Part shown: positions 22,801-27,415 of the stretch, piece by piece
Layout of the letters: the number at the start of each line of letters is the position of its first letter
Position numbering within the stretch: the first letter of the stretch is position 1
Assembly: GCA_027325115.1 (NCBI GenBank)
Contig: DAHWFG010000412.1
Coordinates: forward strand, 1-27,415
Length of the DNA stretch: 27,415 nt
Direction of reading: 5' to 3'
Source: JAKBCQ01 sp021807585
GTDB lineage: Bacteria > Planctomycetota > Planctomycetia > Isosphaerales > Isosphaeraceae
The notes under the pieces: generated by a model
Databases searched by the model: none
Told to the model about the DNA's origin: nothing
Seen by the model: the letters and a program-made list of their open reading frames with translations, nothing else
Made by a program: the position numbers and the translations under genes

Positions 22801-24163
22801 GTCCCCTCGCCGCCTCGGCCTCGGCTTTATCCGATGCATTTAAATATTTTGATGTATCGGCGAAAAGCCGATCGCGCCGCGAAGCCAACGCCCCGGCGAT
22901 ACGCCGGACGTCACGCAACGGAAGATCGGGACGCCCCGGAGCGACCAGCCTCGGTAGCCGCCAGACCGCAAAATCGTGATCGGCGCCGTCCCCCGCGTCG
23001 GTCGTCACGAGCGAGAGAGTCGTTTCTCCCGAGGGTGAACCACCCGGAATCTTCAACCTGACCTCCCGGCTCGACGCGAGCGGGCCGACGGGTTCCATCC
23101 ACATCTTGGGGCCATTTAATTTGCCGATATGTCCAACGCTTGAAAACTTCCAGAGCACTTTTTGCCAGGCTGAGATTTCGGCGACGAGCTTGGGCGCGTC
23201 GTCGAGCTTCGAAGCCCGCCAATGAGCCTGAAGGCCTCCGAGCAACAGCGAAGGTTCGGCTGATGTCAGACTTCGCTGGAGAGTCCCCAGGTATCGAGCG
23301 TTCAAGCCTCGCTCGGCGGCGACGGTTTCGACGGTTTTTTCCCCGGAGGTCAACGCGGAACGTTCGGCGATCGTCGCGACGAGGTAGCGCTCAAGCGGAA
23401 TTCGCCCCCCCTGGTTGGTCTCGAAGACGATCCCCTGAAGGTTAACCCGCTCGCCGCCGCTCCTCGGATCGGTAAACTCGCGGTAAAAGTCGCGGATCTT
23501 CGCCAGAGTTTCCTCGGTCCAGTCTCTCGAAGTCGTCCCGGTCGCGAACCGGAAGCCGTCGGGCAACGGAACCGCGTGCTCGGCGACCCGCTTCGCGGCG
23601 TCGAAATACTTCGTGACCAGCGAGGGAGACATCACCAAAGCCGCGCCCGTGTTGGTGAACCCTTCGCCCGCGGCGCTATCGACCGGAAACTCGCGGGCGG
23701 GATCGAGCGATTCGACTCCCGTCAGATCGCGTAATGTATACGTGTATTCATTATTATTTAAACGTCGGAGAACCACGCGCCCCGGGTCGCCCGCCCGCCG
23801 AATCGCCTCGGCCGAGAGGTGGGCTTCAACCCAACGACGCAGCCGGGACCGTTCGCCTTCGTTCGGTTGCGGAGCGTCCTTCGGCGGCATCTCTCCCTTC
23901 GCGAGCACGCCCCCGACCCGCTGCCACACCTTGGGAGCATTCCGGACTTGATCGATCCGGGAAAACCGTTCGAGGTCGATCTCCCCCTCCTGCTCCTCGG
24001 TCGAGTGGCATTCGAGGCAGTATTTCTTCACGAGCGGCAGCGCGACCGATTCGAATTCCTTCGCAGGCGCGTCGGTCGCGGAAGGCTCGCCGCCGAACGC
24101 AATCGCCGTCAAAGCGATCGATACGGACAACGAGCACACCAACATCGACCTCGTGACGCGCAT
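19892..24163 (-). CDS. Giant planctomycete cytochrome c protein (PSCyt1-PSD3-PSD5-PSD4-PSCyt3-PSD2; DUF1587/1595/1592/1588/1585)
   Basis: This encodes 1423 aa. A signal peptide (MLVCSLSVSIALTAIAF) precedes a PSCyt1 domain with a heme c site (Cys 49, Cys 52, His 53) and the typical GEMPPKDAPQP segment. DUF1587 (PSD3) follows with VLRRLNNNEYTYTLRDLTGV. Toward the C-terminus come DUF1595 (AGRAFRRPLAEEEAGRI), DUF1592 (ELATRLSYFLWSSSPD through NGPLAEHYG), DUF1588/PSCyt3 with a second CxxCH (Cys 1296, Cys 1299, His 1300, then VRIDPLGFSLEAFD) and DUF1585 (FCKKLLGFALGRSTQLSDE). Between DUF1587 and DUF1595 lies an insert of several hundred residues with a beta-rich part (ITFKLPAELAEGAELVTSASL); ordinary members are about 800 aa. 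It is presumably a diheme exported electron-transfer protein, substrate unknown. ATG 24163 has GGGGAG 8 bases upstream; the frame is open to 24304 but that extension is Arg/Gly-rich. Operon with DUF1552. Confidence 0.93.
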   Translation of the reverse strand: MRVTRSMLVCSLSVSIALTAIAFGGEPSATDAPAKEFESVALPLVKKYCLECHSTEEQEGEIDLERFSRIDQVRNAPKVWQRVGGVLAKGEMPPKDAPQPNEGERSRLRRWVEAHLSAEAIRRAGDPGRVVLRRLNNNEYTYTLRDLTGVESLDPAREFPVDSAAGEGFTNTGAALVMSPSLVTKYFDAAKRVAEHAVPLPDGFRFATGTTSRDWTEETLAKIRDFYREFTDPRSGGERVNLQGIVFETNQGGRIPLERYLVATIAERSALTSGEKTVETVAAERGLNARYLGTLQRSLTSAEPSLLLGGLQAHWRASKLDDAPKLVAEISAWQKVLWKFSSVGHIGKLNGPKMWMEPVGPLASSREVRLKIPGGSPSGETTLSLVTTDAGDGADHDFAVWRLPRLVAPGRPDLPLRDVRRIAGALASRRDRLFADTSKYLNASDKAEAEAARGPVDVAAIAARNGVDADSLRAWLDYLGIVPAGPMKLTGLFTAKIERGGEYDFIKGWGRSETPQVLANSSDRHVRIPGNMKPHGVAVHPSPTLRAAVGWLSPVTATVGVEAAVTHAHPECGNGVTWSLELRRGSTRRRLGAGQSAGSKEQKVGPIEGIDIHEGDLISLSIGSRDGNHSCDLTAVDLRIVESGGGKRSWDLAPDISSDILAGNPHADRLGHPEVWHFYTEPDQGGDELGPVIPADSILARRQASKDAAEKRRLAELLQALLCSNEATAKAAGADAALVKQLKSLGGPLLRATLRSILEAKGTSDVVPPRQGGEAAWGLDASLFGKHPDGRAIDATSLCVKAPSAITFKLPAELAEGAELVTSASLDPETGAEGSVQVDVVVGPPPERSGLVPGGVDVTSVGGDWTSNGRRTSYDSPIIVNEGSQSRKRIEAAFDDYRNLFPAAICYTKIVPVDEVVTLTLFHREDAHLVRLMLDDTRKAELDRLWDELHFVSRDALTLVDAFAQLMEYASQDGDPKVFEPLRKPINDRASAFRRTLLDAEPKHLDALLEFAGRAFRRPLAEEEAGRIRALYAELRKEEIPHEEAFRLTLARILVAPAFLYRFERPGPGAGQVPVSNEELATRLSYFLWSSSPDRELRGLAESGKLSDPEILVAQTRRMLKDAKARRLATEFACQWLHIADFDQLDEKSARHFPTFLKLRAAMYEESVRFFTDFFQRDGSVLDILGADYTFMNGPLAEHYGVPWEKDRKPDEWRRVDGVKRYGRGGILGQSTTLAKQSGASRTSPTLRGNWISEVLLGERLPRPPKGVPLLPDDESETAGLTVRQLVEKHASDQKCAGCHVRIDPLGFSLEAFDAIGRRREKDLGDRAIDTRARAIDGTRFEGLEGLKDYLLTARRDAFLRQFCKKLLGFALGRSTQLSDETLLAEMQAALKSNEYRVGSAIDLIVRSRQFREIRGRETAYTD

Positions 24164-24598
24164 GCCTCGATCTCCCCAATAGCCCGACGAAACCGACCCC
24201 TCGCCGTCTCGCCTAACGCCGCGGCGCCCGCCGGCTGATGTTAAACAATTTACCAACCGCGGACACGTGGAGCAAGAGACCGTTGATAAAATGCGGACGC
24301 GCAAATCCCCGCCGTCTCCCGACCGCGAGGCCGAAGACGATCGCGTTCCAGTTTTTTATAATTATAACTAAACAATAACTTTTACTTTAGTTTCGATGCG
24401 AACTCGTTCGAAGACCCCGCGACGGCGGAAGACTTGCAAACAAGCCGCGCCCCCGGGCGAACCGGCCGACTTTACAAATCAATGATCTATCTGAAGAGAC
24501 GCTTATATATAATTATCTGTTCTTGTTTTGATCCTTATACGCCGACCGCGATTCGCCTATCTCCGCCGGATCGCAATGCGAATACGCTTCCTCTCGCC
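24164..24598. other. Spacer upstream of the PSCyt/PSD gene
   Basis: About 435 bases between the PSCyt/PSD start and the DUF1501 stop. It holds AT-rich patches at 24350-24395 and near 24500-24535 and a promoter candidate. No gene is supported. Confidence 0.5.
24247..24275 (-). promoter_or_regulatory. Candidate promoter for the PSCyt/PSD-DUF1552 operon
   Basis: On the minus strand TTGCTC (24275-24270) is separated by exactly 17 bases from TAAATT (24252-24247), 84 bases upstream of the start at 24163. The match to sigma-70 consensus is partial (3/6 and 4/6). Confidence 0.3.
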
Positions 24599-25999
24599 TT
24601 ATCTCAATCCCGGAATCCCCTCGTAGCTCGCCATGATCTGGGTGATCTCTCGAGGCAGGTTGGAAACGAGCCGCAACGAGCCGACGTCGAAGAGCGTCTG
24701 GAGGATCGTGCCGAGGAGATTCCGCGTGGTGACGGGCTCCGATTGCGGCGCCGAGGCGTCGCTGTTCGAGCGGCCGATCACCCGACCGGGAGCGTGGCCG
24801 CCGCCGATAAGCATCAACGGGCCAAGATTTCCCCAGTGATCGCGCCCCCCTTTGGGATTGATTCGCGGCGATCGGCCCATCTCGCCGCACGCCACGAGCA
24901 AGATGCGATCCCGCAAGCCCCGCGCCTCAAGGTCGTCGATAAACGCGCTTAACGCGTGATCGAGAGGCGGCGCCATGTAACGCATCCCTTCGGCCATCGG
25001 AGCGTTGTTGATATCAGCATGCATATCCCAAACGAAGTTCGTCGTAACCGTGACGAATCCCGCTCCCCGCTCGCAAAGCCTCCGCGCCAGCAAAAGAAGC
25101 TTGCCCAGCGACTTCGCGTTATCGACATAATTATCGTGGTTCTTCCAAGCCTTGCTGATCGCATCGGGCCTGACAAGGGGCGCCGTATCGTAGCGTGCGA
25201 CCAGACGGGGATCTTCGTGAGAAAGATCGAAAGCCTTGACAAGCCCCCCTTCGAGCAATCGATACGCCTGATCACGAATCCGGTCGCCCCCCTCGCGATC
25301 ATGCGCCGTCTCCAGATACCGAGACGCCGAATCGAGAATCGCCTGGAGCCGACGACGATCGTCAAGCCTTTCGCGAGGAATGTGGAGCTTGAGCGATTCG
25401 GCGCCTTCCCCCTGACTCGGGTCGAACGGCGCGTAGGCCGATGAGAGCGGACCGGTGGCGTTAAAGCGGCCGAACGAAGTCGTCCCCGGCCGCGTCGTCG
25501 AGTCGACCGCTCGGGGAAGCAGCAAAACATTTGTGAGCATCCCCGTGCCGGGATGATTCGGACCCGCGATTCGCGCCAGGATCGAACCGGGGTTCGTCTC
25601 GAACGAATCGCGCCCGACGAGCGGTTTGAGGTTGTGGTTCGCATCGCCTGGAACAAATGAACGAACGACGGTGACCTTGTCGGCACGCGCAGCCAAGCCC
25701 GGAAAAGTCGCTCCGAAAGTCACTCCGGGGATCGCCGTGGCGATCTCTCCGGTGGCGCTGCGAATTCCCTCGGGGCGGTCCATTTTGGGATCGAACGTTT
25801 CAAACTGGCTTGGACCCCCGTGGAGGAAGAGGAAAATCACCGATTTCCCCGTCAACAAACCGGGCGTCGCTTCAGCCCGGGCGCGAAACGCGGCGATATC
25901 GGCGAGGCTCGCCCCCCCAAAACCGAGCGCCGCGGCCCCGCCGATGCGCAGGAACGAACGTCGCGATCCCCGATCATCACGGTCGAAAAATGTGAGCAT
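24599..25999 (-). CDS. DUF1501 protein, Tat-exported
   Basis: This encodes 466 aa, normal for DUF1501 (PF07394), a family greatly expanded in planctomycetes and related to the alkaline phosphatase/sulfatase superfamily. A twin-arginine signal (GSRRSFLRIGGAAALGFGGA, residues 11-30) predicts export of a folded protein. Family motifs: SVIFLFLHGGPSQFETFDPK (~53-72), VRSFVPGDANHN, GMLTNVLLLPRAV, then GAGFVTVTTNFVWDMHAD and GEMGRSPRINPKGGRDHWG near the C-terminus, which carry the conserved His, Asp and Arg residues. Activity is not established. The ATG at 25999 has AGGAG 9 bases upstream; the frame is open to 26098 but that extension does not resemble the family. DUF1501 usually pairs with a PSCyt1/DUF1549/DUF1553 protein; here the next gene on the strand is the DUF1592-type protein 435 bases away, so pairing with it is possible but not shown. 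Confidence 0.93.
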   Translation of the reverse strand: MLTFFDRDDRGSRRSFLRIGGAAALGFGGASLADIAAFRARAEATPGLLTGKSVIFLFLHGGPSQFETFDPKMDRPEGIRSATGEIATAIPGVTFGATFPGLAARADKVTVVRSFVPGDANHNLKPLVGRDSFETNPGSILARIAGPNHPGTGMLTNVLLLPRAVDSTTRPGTTSFGRFNATGPLSSAYAPFDPSQGEGAESLKLHIPRERLDDRRRLQAILDSASRYLETAHDREGGDRIRDQAYRLLEGGLVKAFDLSHEDPRLVARYDTAPLVRPDAISKAWKNHDNYVDNAKSLGKLLLLARRLCERGAGFVTVTTNFVWDMHADINNAPMAEGMRYMAPPLDHALSAFIDDLEARGLRDRILLVACGEMGRSPRINPKGGRDHWGNLGPLMLIGGGHAPGRVIGRSNSDASAPQSEPVTTRNLLGTILQTLFDVGSLRLVSNLPREITQIMASYEGIPGLR

Positions 26000-26510
26000 C
26001 TCCGGCGGCTCCTGGTCACGCGTCGCGAAGAAATTACGTTCGAACGTCGAAGGTAAACGCCAAAGCCGAGGCGCGAGAACGCTCCAGCGAATCATCAAAA
26101 CTACCGACGTAAATCCATTTGTCTCGATGTCGATTGATCCGAATTCAGAGCATGATGATACTCCAATGTTTGAATTCGATCGATGCGGCGTGGCGGTCGA
26201 ACTTCTCGGCCTTCTGAAAGTTTAACAAATGCTTAAGGAAAATCCAGCCTCGCGCGGTCGCCCGAATCCGAACTTCGCTGATCGATCGGCGGCGCAACGC
26301 GGCGTCCGCCGGTTATTCACAACGATTCGGATTCGGCGTCGAGCGTCGGAAGATCGGCCGACGCGAGCCGCGCCGATCCCGATCGCTTCCGACGACCATT
26401 TTTGCCGAGATTCCCCCAAGCCCCTTCTTGGGAGCGCGTGCTACGCGTACAACGATCGATGTGGATGCACACATGCCAAGACATGTGTCCCTGGCGGCGC
26501 GACCCCCGGA

Positions 26511-26532
26511 ACCCCCTTGTCGACAAGGGGGT
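26511..26532. promoter_or_regulatory. Perfect 22-bp palindrome, possible operator
   Basis: ACCCCCTTGTC is followed directly by its exact complement GACAAGGGGGT. A -10-like TAAAAT (26532-26537) touches the right edge, so the palindrome would cover the -35/spacer of a promoter for the gene at 26630. As RNA it could also form a long hairpin. Confidence 0.5.
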
Positions 26533-26614
26533 AAAATCTATCATCTCATGAGCGTTACGGTCTATCGCCGCTCCCCGGGGCGTTGGAGATTGGCGAAGAG
26601 CCTCAAGGAACAAC

Positions 26615-26619
26615 AAGGA
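26615..26619 (+). promoter_or_regulatory. Ribosome binding site for the 26630 start
   Basis: AAGGA lies 10 bases before ATG 26630. The first downstream residues form a signal peptide, which supports this start. Confidence 0.5.
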
Positions 26620-26629
26620 TTCACCTCAT

Positions 26630-27415
26630 ATGGGAAATCACGTGCCGAAAGTTTCCCGCCGTTTCTGGTTTGTCGGGTGTCTGGCCCTCCTGGGGTTGGG
26701 GCGGCCGTATGGCGTCGCCGCCGCCGATGCGACGCCCCAAAAGGCGGAGATGGCGGGCTACCTACTCGTCCCGCACGGCAAGGTCTCGGAAAAGTATAAC
26801 GCCGGATTCTCGTTGTACGTCGCCGCCTGGCCCTTATTGAAGAACTATCCTGGACAGGAGTTCCAGAGCGGGTTGTTCGGCACCTGGATGTTCGCCCAGT
26901 ATGACGCGCCGAAACCCGAGAAACTTTACTCCGACATCGAAGGGGGGCTCGGCTGGTGGCACGACACGCGGTTCGCCACCGAAACGCCAAAGTTCATCAT
27001 GGGAGGGGTCGCTCTCAACTTCATCGAGTGGGCGAACGGCCCCGGCGCCGGCAAAGGTCGTGACTGGAAGCATCCCGCGGGCCACTACGCCATCGCGCAG
27101 CTCAGCCCCTGGGTGCTCTGGCCGCCCGACGGTCTCAACCTCAAGCAGGGCACGTCCGGAGAACTCTTTGGTTACGGCTACCTGCCGCTACCGCTCACGA
27201 CGCACAAGAAAACGACCGCAGGCAAGGACGTGCCGACCGGAAACCACTGCTGGACGCTGTTCCTTAACACCGGCAACTTCAAGGGCCCGGTCACGTTCTT
27301 CCTGCCGTACTTCTGGTCGCGGCCGACCGTCGACAAGCCGAAGCTGAGCGGCCTGTTCCTCGACTCGCGGCCGTCCGAGCCGAACAAGGCGGTGCAGATG
27401 GAGACCCAGCACATC
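26630..27415 (+). CDS. Unrecognised exported protein, 5' part (runs off the right edge)
   Basis: The plus strand is open from ATG 26630 to the window's end, 262 codons without a stop. The first ~32 residues form a signal peptide (basic MGNHVPKVSRR, then FWFVGCLALLGLG, with an AAA segment before ADATPQ). The rest is a globular protein rich in Trp, Tyr, Phe and Gly, with stretches such as YNAGFSLYVAAWPLL, GLFGTWMFAQYD, LYSDIEGGLGWW, TPKFIMGGVALNF, GNHCWTLFLNTGNFKGPV and SGLFLDSRPSEPNKAVQMET. I do not recognise a named domain or catalytic motif; the aromatic content would suit a secreted carbohydrate-related or structural protein, but this is only inference. Third codon positions are strongly G/C and the gene contains no GATC, unlike every other gene here, so it may have been acquired from another source. 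It is divergent from DUF1501. Confidence 0.85.
   Translation, partial: MGNHVPKVSRRFWFVGCLALLGLGRPYGVAAADATPQKAEMAGYLLVPHGKVSEKYNAGFSLYVAAWPLLKNYPGQEFQSGLFGTWMFAQYDAPKPEKLYSDIEGGLGWWHDTRFATETPKFIMGGVALNFIEWANGPGAGKGRDWKHPAGHYAIAQLSPWVLWPPDGLNLKQGTSGELFGYGYLPLPLTTHKKTTAGKDVPTGNHCWTLFLNTGNFKGPVTFFLPYFWSRPTVDKPKLSGLFLDSRPSEPNKAVQMETQHI

Larger units (their letters stand above)
26000..26629. other. Divergent spacer between DUF1501 and the right-edge gene
   Basis: About 630 bases. The left part is GATC-rich like the rest of the window, with the last GATCs at 26453-26460. The right part has none and holds an ACACATG/CATGTGT inverted repeat (26469-26475 and 26482-26488) and a perfect 22-bp palindrome. 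Open frames here lack features of real genes. Confidence 0.6.

Overview
The window reads as chromosomal DNA of a planctomycete. The strongest evidence is three gene families that are hallmarks of that phylum: DUF1501 and DUF1552 Tat-exported proteins, and a giant protein with planctomycete cytochrome c domains (PSCyt/PSD, DUF1587-1595-1592-1588-1585). A DUF4175-like membrane protein and a partial gene of a small family that I associate with planctomycetes agree with this. Order or family cannot be fixed from the window; Isosphaerales-like is a guess. Apart from the last ~950 bases, the DNA is extraordinarily rich in GATC, mostly within CGATCG. No transposase, integrase, CRISPR array, rRNA or tRNA was found.

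Layout. 1-489 (minus) is the 5' part of an uncharacterised gene running off the left edge. After ~700 bases of gene-free, repeat-bearing DNA come an isoprenylcysteine-methyltransferase-like membrane enzyme (minus) and a 1064-aa membrane protein that joins a GT-C-like multi-pass region to TPR-like helices (minus). Divergent from it is a 1606-aa protein (plus) with an N-terminal membrane anchor, an Ig-like region, about 900 residues of Q/N/S/G-rich disorder holding one DnaJ-like double zinc motif, and a helical tail. nadB (L-aspartate oxidase) follows 16 bases later. A small exported protein built of lysine-ended decapeptide repeats comes next, with a strong hairpin behind it and then two families of intergenic repeats.

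The middle carries a minus-strand group. In transcription order it is an SGNH hydrolase with a signal peptide, a core MetE-like methyltransferase, an UlaG-like metallo-beta-lactamase-fold hydrolase that overlaps the MetE stop and is probably translationally coupled, and, after a terminator-like hairpin, xylulokinase. The right third holds DUF1501, the 1423-aa PSCyt/PSD protein and DUF1552, all on the minus strand; the last two are 43 bases apart and probably form one export/redox unit of the envelope.

The right edge (from 26630, plus) is the 5' part of an unrecognised exported protein. It sits behind a perfect 22-bp palindrome in a stretch without a single GATC, so it may be of different origin from its neighbours.

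How the genes work together: the two membrane giants and the PSCyt/DUF proteins point to envelope and extracytoplasmic functions. nadB, xylulokinase, the MetE-like and the UlaG-like proteins are small-molecule metabolism. Start sites were chosen mainly from GAGGAG/AAGGAG-type ribosome binding sites 7-9 bases upstream.
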